NCBI GenBank assembly: GCA_003344405.1
Contig: NOWV01000003.1
Span: 1,116,001 to 1,180,000, forward strand
Origin: Trichoplax sp. H2
Lineage: Eukaryota > Placozoa > Uniplacotomia > Trichoplacea
DNA length: 64,000 nucleotides
Direction: 5' to 3'
Shown here: positions 38,784 through 50,873 of the stretch, one piece after another
How positions within the stretch are numbered: position 1 is the stretch's first letter
Layout of the letters: each line of letters opens with the position of its first letter
Made by a program: the position numbers and the translations under genes
Notes under the pieces: model-generated
The model's database searches: none
Told to the model about the DNA's origin: nothing
Seen by the model: the letters and a program-made list of their open reading frames with translations, nothing else

Positions 38784-41700
38784 TTATTGACTTGGACTTG
38801 CATCCAATCCTTCAGACATATTATCAATAATCACTCCGTATAGTCTCGCCCAAGATGTCTTAATTTCTGGCGTAAATCTCTCGCCCAAACCTTGTTCTAA
38901 TGTGTGTAGCAACGCATCACCAACCGGCTATTTCAAAAATGCAATCAATCGTAAATTTTACTTGCATTAATAATTCAACAAAAATGTACTACTAGTTGAT
39001 AATTATCTTTAGATAATATAATTTCAGCGTAGTAAAAAAGTGCACGTTTACCCATCTGTTAATCAAATGTTACGCACAACATGGATATTTAAAAAACGTA
39101 CATGATGATTTTATAAGAGAGTTTTAGAGATAATTTGGCTAAGAATATTATTTATTATTGATCATGGTCTAGACTTGTAGTGCAGCCCCAAATATAGCTT
39201 AGATTACTATTATAAGACTGTACGAGAATAACTTAACTTGTAAGCTAGAGTGTAAGATTGTGTAAGAGTCTATTTGTAGAAGATGTTTACAGTACGTTTT
39301 GTAGCGAATCTATTAAGATGTTTATATAAAGATCTGAGATATACAAATGTAAATAGATTTGCGCTTAGTATGTTAGTACTGTAAGTATTGTATTGTAATG
39401 CTTTAAATAGACGCGCGATTTACGAATAGATTGCGCTATAGTAAATTTAGATCTGATCTTGCGACTTAATGGGCAAGATAAGATTTGTTACAGTAAAAGC
39501 ATTCTGTAACTAATCGTATATAAATCGTGAATTTTGCTGTAATAAGTAGATTGTCAGATAGTCAGATAGTCCTTGGTAGTTAGACGAACCTAACTTCTGT
39601 AATAAAGTGAAATTTGCAAGAAACTGTAGTTCTTGATTTATTGTTTTGAAGATCACTTTATCACAAGACTCNNNNNNNNNNNNNNNNNNNNCTAGTTGAT
39701 AATTATCTTTAGATAATATAATTTCAGCGTAGTAAAAAAGTGCACGTTTACCCATCTGTTAATCAAATGTTACGCACAACATGGATATTTAAAAAACGTA
39801 CATGATGATTTTATAAGAGAGTTTTAGAGATGATTTGGCTAAGAATATTATTTATTATTGATCATGGTCTAGACTTGTATGGGCAAGATAAGATTTGTTA
39901 CAGTAAAAGCATTCTGTAACTAATCGTATATAAATCGTGAATTTTGCTGTAATAAGTAGATTGTCAGATAGTCAGATAGTCCTTGGTAGTTGGACGAACC
40001 TAACTTCAGTAATAAAGTGAAATTTGCGAGAAACTGTAGTTCTTGAATTATTGTTTTGAAGATCACTTTATCACAAGACTCATATCCGATTTTACATTAA
40101 ATATTCTTCATTGTATTTATATAATAGCGTCGTGATTAGTTAGTCAGAAATAGCTAGCAAATGATCATCTTACCGTCATGATGATATTTACCTTAAGTAT
40201 TTGTTAAACTAAATATGCGTTCATACAATAAAGTACCCGATACTTGTCAGCTATCAGTTAATTCATGGCTACTTCTTTTTCACTCGCGCAAAATGTTATT
40301 GTAGTATCGTAATCGCTACAGCATTTTCTATAATACTCCCATTCCCTTATTTGTTTATAGTGTAATGTAGATACGGTATTAGGTTACTATCTTATCCATA
40401 GATATATTTCTTGTACTGAAGGAATTTTACACGTTTCGAATTTTCTTAGAAGCCCCTGCATTTGCGTTATATACTGTACTGTATAAAATGTATATGCATC
40501 TTCAGTATTGTAAAGTAGGTGAGATTTAGTTGTTAATTCTCGCGAATGCTTATAAGTTATAACCGGAGATGTATAATTTGTAGGAACCTGTTATTCCTCC
40601 TTCACCTTTAAATAAAGTATTCATGTGATCTACAGCGGCACCTACCGTAGTGAAGACCGATACATTCGGGCTCGTAAGCTCGATGGTAACGACTTCACAA
40701 TTGTATTAATGCTACATACATAACAGTAGGCTCTACTATATTCTGAGAATACCGCCTTTCGTCAAACGATAACATAAAATTATTCCATTTATTCTGTTGT
40801 ATATATACTAATACTAGATGATCAATACAAAACGCATATCTAAAATTCTGAAATTCTCAATCCAATCTATATAACCAAATTTTTAAGTCTAGAACAGTAA
40901 TTTACGTTTCCTATATTAGATAGAAATTACTACAATTTATGATTACCTTGAAGTATTCTTTCTTCACGTTGTATTGAGCATGAGATGATCCTAACTGCTT
41001 CAGTAATACTGTCAAAGCTGGAAGATTATCGATACCCTTAACTGCGTGATCAATAGTTTCCATAACGCGTGTTGTATGAAATACAAAATTTTCATTGGTT
41101 GCTAGTTGGTCATGAGGTACGTCTTTTATCTTTTCAAATAAACGTTGAACATCGGGATGTTGCTCAAAAAGCCTAGTGACGATACCAAGAAAAACAGATA
41201 TTATTAGATGATGGCCTTATCGTACATAACATGTAAATAGGGCAAGTGATGGTCGTAATTTATTATACCATATGTAGCTATATTGAATTCTATCTGTAAA
41301 CTGCGTAGCATAGTTATTGGTAAGGATTTGTTTTGATTATTGGATAATTATTACGTACTTTATTAAAGAAACGATAGTGTACAATATTGCTCGCTTAAAT
41401 TTTACCCTCATCTAGTTTTATTACCTAATCGTGTAACTTTTCGATTTGGAGATAAAGATAATATTTGAGTGATACTATACTAATAATGATATAAATACGA
41501 TGAAATACTGTTAAACATTTCTCGTTAGGGCCCAGGTGAGGCGGAAATAGCAACCGGGTTAACAGAGTAGAGCTCAGGATGTGACATATTCTATAGTACA
41601 GCTAAAACAGCCATAATAAAATTCATAAAGCTATCTAACTTTACGTAGCGTAATTATTGTTCAAATAATAACTATTGAGAGAGAAGTACTGTAATCTAGG

Positions 41701-44314
41701 TGAAGAAGTTGAGCAAGCTACGAAACATTTTCAGGAGCAGAATATCATGATTTGTAAACTGGATGGTGAATGTTGTAACATTATGATCTTATATAGAAGA
41801 TGTCTAGTATAGTAATATCCTAATATACGAATACTTATCATATACCATTTAAGTACTGTATTGCATTACATTCATAATGTACGGCATCATGGCGACATAT
41901 AGACGACATGCTATACATATAAAGACATTATCTCAATCTCATCTAAAGCCTATAAATACCCTTGTAAGCTAACTCGTTAGTTAGTTCCTACGTTCCTGCT
42001 ATCTCAAATACCTTATCTATAACAACCATATCATTGTTAGCCTATAACTTGTATCTCAATAAAATCCTTTATACCTTCTATCATCGTCTACCTTAAAATA
42101 CTTTACGCTACTTAAAGAAGATATTATTACAAATGTTAACACCTAAGTACAGCCTACTATGTATAAAATTAAATTAATAGCAGCAAATATTGCATTAGCC
42201 TCAATTAAAGACCTTACATAGAGTGAAAGGTTGGAAACGTGATAATCATAACGACTAATTATATATAATCATTAATTAGAATACACCTGTAATATCAGAT
42301 TCATATACAGTATATGTGTTACGGCTATTCTTTAGATTCTGTCAAAATCTTATTATCTAAGCAACAACTGGACAAAGGACATTAGCACTAAGGCTGGCCG
42401 TTTATCAATGTGCAATCTTATTATACACATTGTATAGCTTTTAAATCATCATCATACTTAAAAATTTACAAAAATTTCTGTAAGTAGATGTTACAGTTAC
42501 CATCTTCAGACTCTTACTCTTTGAAGCTACGGTACTATTTCATTTGTTACATTTATGTATCTCCTGAACTATATATATGCAATATATATAATTTGAGTGA
42601 AGATGAAAATAATTCTGAAATTAATATCTATCTGCCTAATGTGTCTATGCTATATATCTATATAATTTTTGAATGGTTTTATAACTTTCAAAATAGCTTT
42701 ACCTTTAAATCAACAGTAGTAATTGTGCAGTAATGTAAGGTTAGATTTGTAAGTTTGGGTTAAAACAGCTTAATCACCTAACTTTTATAGTTTACTGTGA
42801 ATTTAGCGTACTATGTTAATTTGTAATCACGTACAAAAGCTAGAAAAGTATTTGTAGGGGTTTATTAATGGTTAATAAACATTCCTATGATTTTAGGGAA
42901 GTGCTTGTATCGTACAGTACCACATTTTATGAAATTAATCAATTGATCTATCCGAACTCGTTCAAAAGATGGTTTTATAAGATTGGATACGGCAAATTCA
43001 GTTTTACGATTCATTAATATAAGAAAATGCATACAGCGGATAACAATTAAGAAGGAATTTAAATATTTGATAGAGCAATTAATATTTTTTTCTATTGTTT
43101 TCTGGCCGCTTATTCCATATCATACAGTTCAATCATTTTGATTACAAAGTACTAAACATTTATCTAGTCAATATGGTATAATATCAGGAATGGCTTATCT
43201 TCATTGATTAAATTACTAGATAGTGTAGAGATATCTAATTACAGCAGCTATCCTACGGTCCGATTCGAATTTGCAGCAACTGAGCAGCCTTATTAATAGT
43301 AACCTAAATTAAGTATTGCTAAAAAAGGTGTACACTCACAGTAATATACGGTATACAGCATACTATAAAGTGAGGGCCTTAGTATACAGTACAGTGTAGG
43401 CATAAGTCTTAAAATGTGCACTAGTAAGTTAAAATATTCATATAATGTTAGCGTTGTATTATCAACAAATACTTTTCCATAGATTATTTTCAAGATATGG
43501 GTGATTTTCTAGTCATACGTGTGACGCCACAAGGTAAAAACCCTTACAGGAGGCTATAAAAATATCATAAATTACATTTATACTATTCTTGAGTGTTGAG
43601 ATTTTATCCACCGTCTACTGATTGGCATAGAGATCAAACAATGAAATAAGACGGCAAGAAATCAGGGCTTAGACCTAAAGTAATCGCAATTTATACCTTG
43701 AATACTGCTACATAAATAACTGCCAGGCTTATAAAGAGCTCATGTCATTAGATAACTTGACCACTATGATATAAACTGAAATATATCATCGTAAAATCAT
43801 AGTTCAATTAAGTTAATTTACTAGAGGTATATACAACTACTATACCAGAGGACTGCATGCAAGTATACTGATAATAGAATATATTCGTAGTGCACGGTTA
43901 AATCAGGCACTATTATAGTTATCTTGATGTATTTCTGTTATAAATATTAAGAAATTGTGTATAATATTTCCGGAAACGACAGAAGATTTGTTGAAAATCA
44001 CTGTAGTTGAAATCGTCATGAGCTGGTTATGATGCATAATCATCAATTTGACTAGGAGAACGCCAATGTGCTGTGCTTTCGTATTTTACGTAAAAATCTG
44101 AAATATTAAAATACTATACTTGTACGTACCTCAAGAATAAAACTGTACCATGTTTTTTCAAGTCTGGAGCTACTAAAGCCCAAGTTTCCCTTATCGTTTG
44201 CAAATCCTGAGCAGTAGGAGCCATTTTAGTGTTAGTTTGATCCTGATTTTGTAGTGGTTGTGGCTTATTCACATCGTTCGTAACTGTTGTTTGCTTAGAT
44301 GATGAGCACCCCAT
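38784..44314 (-). CDS. globin X-like globin with N-terminal acylation signal
   Basis: Exons 44314-44130, 41172-40947 and 38927-38784 join to 184 aa. The start MGCSSSKQ is a classic N-myristoylation site (Gly2) with an adjacent palmitoylatable Cys3, as in globin X proteins. After about 30 polar residues the globin fold begins (LQTIRETWALVAPDLKKHG). Distal His lies in NFVFHTTRVME and proximal His in LGSSHAQYNVK, a pattern fitting hexacoordinate heme. The first intron is in phase 2 after FLR and the second in phase 0 after EYFK, matching the ancient B12.2 and G7.0 globin intron positions. The likely role is membrane-linked redox or oxygen/NO chemistry. Introns of 2.9 and 2.0 kb are unusually long for this window, and the second holds a scaffold gap with duplicated haplotypes. 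Confidence 0.92.
38992..40081. repeat. duplicated haplotype segment around a 20-N gap
   Basis: 38992-39671 and 39692-40081 are the same sequence with a handful of substitutions, separated by 20 Ns (39672-39691). The first copy has 290 extra bases (39180-39469); 680 minus 290 equals the 390 bases of the second. It lies in globin intron 2 and most simply reflects two alleles left uncollapsed. The open frame across the Ns is an artefact. Confidence 0.85.
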
Positions 44315-44462
44315 TATCTTAATTGACAGATATGAGAAACAATATTATAATTAATTATAATTAGAGTAATCATAAATAATAATAATAATAATAAAGGAAG
44401 AGAAGTGGGATAGGGGCGGAGAATGAATATAAATGGTGATGATACATTTTGTGCCTTTAAAT

Positions 44463-44734
44463 TACTAGACTCTAGTATAGCATCAATGATTTGATTCACT
44501 TTTTTGTGTTATCTTACGGAGCTAATAGCTCCTACGAAGCAATTAACGCTTCATATTAATTTAACTTTATTAATTACTAATGTTGTTTGCCTCACAAGCA
44601 GGCAAACAAACACAATCAATATATTTTGTTAATTAATATATAGTATAGCATCGGGTGCTATGATAGTGTAGTATGAGCATACTACTGTATGGCTCACTAT
44701 AGCGCTTGGGCGCTATTCGTATGTATGCACATAC
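44463..44734. repeat. cluster of short perfect hairpins upstream of the globin gene
   Basis: Successive stems with different sequences: TACTAGA/TCTAGTA (44463-44477), GGAGCT/AGCTCC (44518-44532), GAAGC/GCTTC (44536-44552), TTGTTTGCCT/AGGCAAACAA (44583-44609), ATAGCA/TGCTAT (44645-44661), GTAGTATG/CATACTAC (44668-44685), ATAGCGC/GCGCTAT (44699-44716) and GTATGT/ACATAC (44719-44734). Loops are 1-7 nt. It begins about 150 bp upstream of the globin ATG. Confidence 0.8.
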
Positions 44735-46529
44735 ACTAGCGATGACCGAGCGAGAGTATATCAGTAGCTGCAGTTGCTGTTTAGTTGACTGTACTCGGTG
44801 CTGAGCTAGTCTTAGATGTCAAAACCTAACTTTCAATAAAAACAATTTAAAACTACTCCTGTTGTAGAAATTGCCTAATCTGTTGCAGACTAGCTATACT
44901 GTGCGGTAGTATCGATCTAAACTTTTAAGTTTAGTAACTTACAGTTAATTACAGGGTGATTGTGACATCGATAAAGCGCTAGCTTTGTAAAATATAGATA
45001 TACATCTTTAACGGAGCGTATGCGTATAATAAATCTATGCCTGAACTTTCTTCAAAATTTTAATACTAGCCATAACGTCAAAATATTCAATTTGAAATGC
45101 TAATTTCAAAATACTATGCTTGATTGTGGTATGTTTTGAAAGGAGATCATAGGTTAATACAGTAAAGTTTGTTGATTCCTGGAATGACCAAACAGAGGTT
45201 CTCTATTAAATACGCGTGTGCGAACCCGCTCCAGTACTATTTTAAAATATCAAGTTGGGTAATGTAGGTCCTAACAAGCTTCACTGGTGCAATAAATGTA
45301 GACACTTATTATGATAGATACAAGTGATAACTCATTAAGATCGATAGATAGGAAAATTTATATAGATATCATTTATAACATACTCGTATGATGAACTGTG
45401 GTGCCAATCATGCAGTAGTTCATATAGGTAAACGACACTGTTGTCATTAGCGTTATTCTCTAGAAAGCATGTTTCATAAATAATAATTTGAACTTGTTAT
45501 ATTGAGAGAGAAACACCGACTATTTAATGGTTCTATGATATACAATATAATCACACTGAAGATTTTAATTCTTGTATTTAAATTAAACTGATGTATTTAA
45601 GGAACGAACGTTATCTACTTAATGTAATCATATAATTAATATAAATTACCTATTAGAATAACTGGCATTTTGCAGAGCGTGATAACACATCTACCATATG
45701 TAGCTTTGACGATACAGCATACAAAGCACATGCATAGTTTTGTATAACTCCGTCAGCATAGTATAAGCCGTTAGATAATCTCAATTTCATCAGGTGCAAT
45801 AGTGTTAGGTAACGTTTTCTGGTGTCTAATAAAATTATTTAAAATAGCGCTGAAACAAAACCAGCTTACTACCATTACGGTTCCTTAACTATATTGATTT
45901 GAGTGATATATTAAAATGGATTTATTGAATGATAATTTATGGCAAACTTATCATGGTTAATAAAAGATGTAGTCATTCAGTAGCATATAGTTCTAATTGC
46001 AGTTTTATAGTATGGATGTATAAATAATTTTTGTACGATTTACACTTTTTTAATGATCATTTAATCTTGCTTACCTTGATAAAGAAAATTCGGTACGGAT
46101 AAAATGTACTGTGTAGGCTCTATATCGTATTGTATATAGTTGTCAACAAGTATACTTACCGTTTACGCAAAATAAATTTGGATCGATCTCAACTGTTACT
46201 AAGTAGATGCCAATAGTATCTGATTAATTGCGAACTCATTATTATTCGCTATGTAACAATAGAAACATCAATAAAATTGTTTATTGCATTAATTTAAATA
46301 TCACAATTCATCTGCGTTTTTTATTCTTACTTCTGTTATAATTATATTATTGATATTGGCTAATTGAAAGAGTACAGTATCAAAATAATAGTTTTTGTGA
46401 TATTTTCTTTAGTAATATTGAACGTTACGATTATCAATAAATGCCTACAGATATACGAATCAGTGATGCCAATGCATTATTATTTGCGTAACTATAGATA
46501 AGGGTAAATATTGATAAAATAGTATTACC

Positions 46530-46588
46530 GGGTAAGCGTCCCCTTAAAATTTTTAGACTGTTTCTTCTAAAAGGGGTGGCGCTTACCC
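46530..46588. repeat. imperfect inverted repeat
   Basis: Arms GGGTAAGCG and CGCTTACCC (9 bp, outermost) continue inward with CCCCTT/AAGGGG after a small mismatch. The centre is AT-rich. This could be a degenerate terminal-repeat element or a folded transcript. Confidence 0.7.
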
Positions 46589-47015
46589 TGTACTTTACTG
46601 TATATACAGTATACTGCAGTTCGCTTTTAATATCAGTAGAATTGATTATGTTTAATTACAATGTTTTGACGCAAATGTGTAAATAAATTATTGATTACGA
46701 CATAATATTTATGGTAATGGTGTTAGCTGTGCATGGAGACAGTTTTATCTAGATATTTTTAAAAGAAGTTTACGAGGTATAAGGAAGTTACGATGCCTTA
46801 AATATGGAATGACGCCAATGCGTCCTTAAATTTCTAGATTGCTATTTTAAAAGATTTCTGCTTATAAATAGCGATAGGGTCATACATTTAATTAATTGTA
46901 GATAGATGGTAGAGTTTGAATGAGGAGATTGAATATCAAAAGTATGATTTGTGCGTACAGTCTTCATACTTACAGCCTAACCTAACTTACCATAATCATA
47001 CAAAAACTTTTAACT

Positions 47016-47285
47016 ATGCCCAAACAGTTTGTCGTACAACTAATACAGATACGCTCCGTATATTTCTATAGGTACTACAAAATATTTCTACCTTATCCTA
47101 CTTTAATACGAAGGTATAATGTGTCTCTTTCGCCTTTATGGCATACACAATATAATTTACGAATCCCTAATGGAGATAAAACACATATACGCGCATATCC
47201 TACAGACTTCCGCGGAGGAGATGGTGACAGTACTTCAACCTTTTCATATAAACGTTCATTAATTAACTACTTAAAATACGCATAG
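47016..47285 (+). other. 89-codon open frame, unknown
   Basis: Starts MPKQFVVQLIQI and includes FRGGDGDSTSTF. No recognised domain, no flanking splice structure, and AT-rich sequence makes frames of this length plausible by chance. Listed only because the interval is otherwise empty. Confidence 0.15.
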
Positions 47286-48151
47286 CAATATACGCGTCGC
47301 ATAGCTTTACAAGAGGACGATATTTCAGGCTCTAAGGATAAACTCGATTAGCGGGCTAGCTGATGCGCATATTGTTATATCCTATATTTACTACCGACCA
47401 CATATTATTTATATTTTATACTTAATTCGATTATCATCGAAGCTCGAATGACATTAGTAAATCTCCAAAATTTCATTATATGCCCGATTCTCTATTTGCA
47501 TTAAATCATAATTAAATTTTTACATGACTTTCAATTACATAAAACAACGTTATAATAGCAAAGATTAATTGTTTAACTGTAAATACTGTACCACACAGCC
47601 ATTATTATCATATATATTAATTAGATCATACTATTATAGCACTACAGTATCATATTCTGCTCACGGTCAGTATCTGGACTCTTTTCGTATAATTTGTACG
47701 TGTACATTCGATATGTAATAAGATAACATCCAATAAAGCTAACTTAGCATTACCCACGAATAAAATTAAGTGCCCGCGTGTCGTACAATATAGCTCTAGA
47801 TGATACGCGTATGTACGATACGTTAAGTATCAAGAAGAGAAGCTGTTAAATTTTAATACCGTTCAAATTTTGTCTCGACTTCCGGTAAAGAATAGTCAAC
47901 CATCTAGAAATAAATTTGATACACAAAAAGAGCATTAGTCATGATGACTGTTATCCAACATCGCAACGGCAATAACTTTATCAATAGTACCTTCCTCTCA
48001 TTAAAGTGATTGTACGTGTACAATGTAAGCGTATATTTGCTAATGTCGATTTACAATTTGATTTATAATAAAAGTAGATCAAATCATAACCTAAGTCAAC
48101 AAAAGCTTGTTTATTAGGCTAATATTTTTACATCGAGTTCAAAGTAAGGCT

Positions 48152-48280
48152 TCAATAGCATCTTTGCTATAGGGTTCCTATAGGGTTCCTATATCTTTAC
48201 TATAGCATTAGCATACATTTACTGTAAGATTATTACTGTATGTCTTTACTATAGGAATACTATGCCCTAGCTATAGGGTG
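48152..48280. repeat. CTATAGGG-rich degenerate repeat
   Basis: An 11-bp unit CTATAGGGTTC is repeated directly, then decays into CTATAG-, TTTACTATAG- and GCTATAGGG-like words over about 130 bp. Confidence 0.7.
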
Positions 48281-48676
48281 ATTACTTGTATGCCTTTCGC
48301 GTAGAATTATTTTAGGACATCTTTAGCGTAAGATTACCACGTCTAGAATTGAGCAACCGCTTAATCACGGCCAAACGGAGAGTGAAGCTACTTCAAAATT
48401 TGGGCGATAATGCTTAGCTAGGTGGGTTGTATATATATATATAACTGTCATATATCTAGATATTTTTCTGCCGAGTAATAAATTCATACGTTTTGTGCAG
48501 AAATGCCCGGCTAAGCAGGGCTTACACTGGCTAGTAAGTCGAATAAAAGTGTTCTATGGTTGGAGCAGCAGATTATACTGCATGAGGCCGAATGTCCGAG
48601 CGTCCGAGTAGAGTTTCTTGTCCACTCCTTGCTGTCTGTATGAAGCTTGTTCCGTAAAACCTCTCAGTATTTGAGT

Positions 48677-48735
48677 ATACAATAGTGTACATCCAGTATA
48701 CCGATGTACAGTACGTACAGACGGTACGGTATCAC
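48677..48735. repeat. weak TACAG/GTAC cluster upstream of AKR
   Basis: GTACAGTACGTACAG and related words, ending about 145 bp before the AKR start. Less regular than the other arrays. Confidence 0.5.
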
Positions 48736-48878
48736 ACTGAACGCTAAACTCAGAATCTTCTCACCCGAGGTAAAACCCACTTTTAATAAGGTCTTTTTAC
48801 TTTACTTTGACATACCTCAACAAGTGCAATCATCTAACTGATAGTAACTTTGAATTTTTTATACGACGTTGGCCAGAA

Positions 48879-50334
48879 ATGATGTTATCATCTACCATAA
48901 AATTAAAAAATGGAGCCTACATGCCATTGATTGGCCTAGGTACTTGGAAGTCTAGTCAGAATAAAACTGCTAATGCTGTCAAAACTGCTATTGATGTAGG
49001 TTACAAGCACTTCGACTGCGCTCCTGTATATGGTAACGAAGTGGAAATTGGCAACGCTTTGAAGGAAAAAATGAACCTTGGTGTTGTTGATAGGCAGGAC
49101 TTATTTATAACAAGTAAATTATGGAATACTATGCATGCTAAATCTGATGTAAGACCAGCTGTAGAAAAAACCTTATCGGATTTACAATTGGACTATCTGG
49201 ATTTATACTTGATCCACTTTCCTTCGGCTTTTCGCAAGCCTGAGTCCGGTGTTACTGTACCACGTAATGATGATGGTAGCGTGCAGTATGCAGATATCCA
49301 TTACCTTGAGACTTGGCAAGGTATGGAAGAATTAGTTCGAGCTGGACTAGTAAAAGCTATTGGCGTATCTAATTTCAATAGTAAGCAGTTAAGCGATATT
49401 TTAGATAATTGCACTATTGCACCTGTTGTCAATCAAGTCGAATCCCATGTTTATCATAACCAACAAAAGTTATTGGAATATTGCCAGCAGAGAGATATTA
49501 TGATGACAGCTTACGCGCCTCTTGGGTCTAGTGATAGACCATGGGCCAAGCCTAATGAAGTAGGCGTCTTAGATGATCCCATTGTGAAAGAATTAGCTAA
49601 TAAATATAAGAAATCACCAGCACAAATTTTACTCAAATACCAAGCACAACGCGGGGTAGTTGCAATACCTAAAAGTGTAACCCCTTCTAGAATAACGGAT
49701 AATTTGCAGGTATTTATCGCCTATCCTACTTTTGAATCCTACAGTCCTATTGATTAGAACTATTTATTGTTAATTGCAATGATAATGTAATAGTGGACTA
49801 TGCGTTGCATAAATTTTAATTCTTAGCTTTATGAGTACGGTTATGTCGGTTTATGCTATATTTGAATATGTGGGCTATCAGTTCTGTCGCGTTAGTATTA
49901 CAAATCTGCTATGCTTAGTTGAAAGGACCTTAATTTTTATAATCTAATGCCCAAACTGTTTGCTTATTTCCTACTAACGTTGGCATATTGCGTTTTACGT
50001 TTCAGATATTCGATTTTCAACTACAATCACAAGATTTTGAGAATTTAAATAAATTAAGTAAGGATGAAAATAAAGGCAGACTTTGTTGGTGTAGTTGGAC
50101 TCTTCCACTGATCGAGGTATATCTTAAGTACAGTAATGCACAAGTTAGTTAATTATAATAACCCTTTTTGTCTTAGACAAAAATTTTTTCATGTAAAATG
50201 ATGAAGTCCCTACTACATTTTAGAATAATATGTACTTATGCACGTATTTAACATGCTTTTTACAGGTTGATGGAAAATTAATGTCCAAAGGTTCTAAAGA
50301 TTGTCCTTTATATCCATTTCATGAGCCTTTTTAA
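48879..50334 (+). CDS. AKR1A1: aldo-keto reductase, AKR1A1-like
   Basis: Exons 48879-49709, 50006-50116 and 50266-50334 give 336 aa (human AKR1A1 325). It is a TIM-barrel NADPH reductase with a complete catalytic tetrad: Asp46 and Tyr51 in HFDCAPVYGNE, Lys80 in ITSKLWNT, His113 in LIHFP. Other markers are PLIGLGTWKS, LDYLDLYLIH, AIGVSNFNSKQL, TAYAPLGSSDRPW and the coenzyme loop IPKSVTPSRI. The C-terminus VDGKL and PLYPFHEPF matches aldehyde reductase rather than AKR1B or AKR1C. It reduces aldehydes to alcohols in the cytosol. The first exon is a single 831-bp block, far longer than others here. The first ATG of a tandem ATGATG was chosen; the longer upstream frame begins with TTG. Confidence 0.94.
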
Positions 50335-50873
50335 TTAATTGTATAACCTTCTGGAAGGGGGGAATCGTTTGGATACCCCCATTAAGTACCGTTTAGCATC
50401 GTCGTAACCTGTGTTTATAGTACTTTGTACCAAAGCATGTTAACGAGCTTGTAAATGTTCCTGAAGCAAAGAGAAAATCATCTACCCATACGTATAAAAT
50501 CCCGGATGATTATATATTTGATGTATCAACTATTGTCAGTGCTGAATTATCAGTTCATGTTGAGAATTATAGTAATTGCAATGGTCTTTTGGTGACATTG
50601 TGAAATTGTTTTCGTAAAACGGAATTCATACTGTCTTATTAGATAGCACACTTTATAAACTCTCAAATTAGATACACCCTGCTTTGGTAAATATGAAATA
50701 TACTTCAGCATTTTAATTCTCTTAATTGCCCTTTTGGTGTAGGTGATTTAGAAATTTTGATTCTCGTAAACATGCAACTTTTTTATTAGAACTACTTTTA
50801 TATGCAGACACGTATAAATGCATATAATGATGTTGTCGTTTTTAGCTTTCTCATAGCAAATTTTAATTACATA

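Larger units (their letters stand above)
44735..48151. other. long divergent intergenic between globin and AKR
   Basis: No gene I can defend. It contains an imperfect inverted repeat (46530-46588) and one 89-codon open frame (47016-47285), both listed separately. Confidence 0.5.

Noticed and set aside
39510-39755. 81-codon minus-strand frame with X residues
   Set aside because: Crosses the 20-N gap within globin intron 2.
42488-42733. 81-codon plus-strand frame
   Set aside because: Lies in globin intron 1, is antisense, and its Tyr/Ile-rich composition reflects AT-rich DNA.
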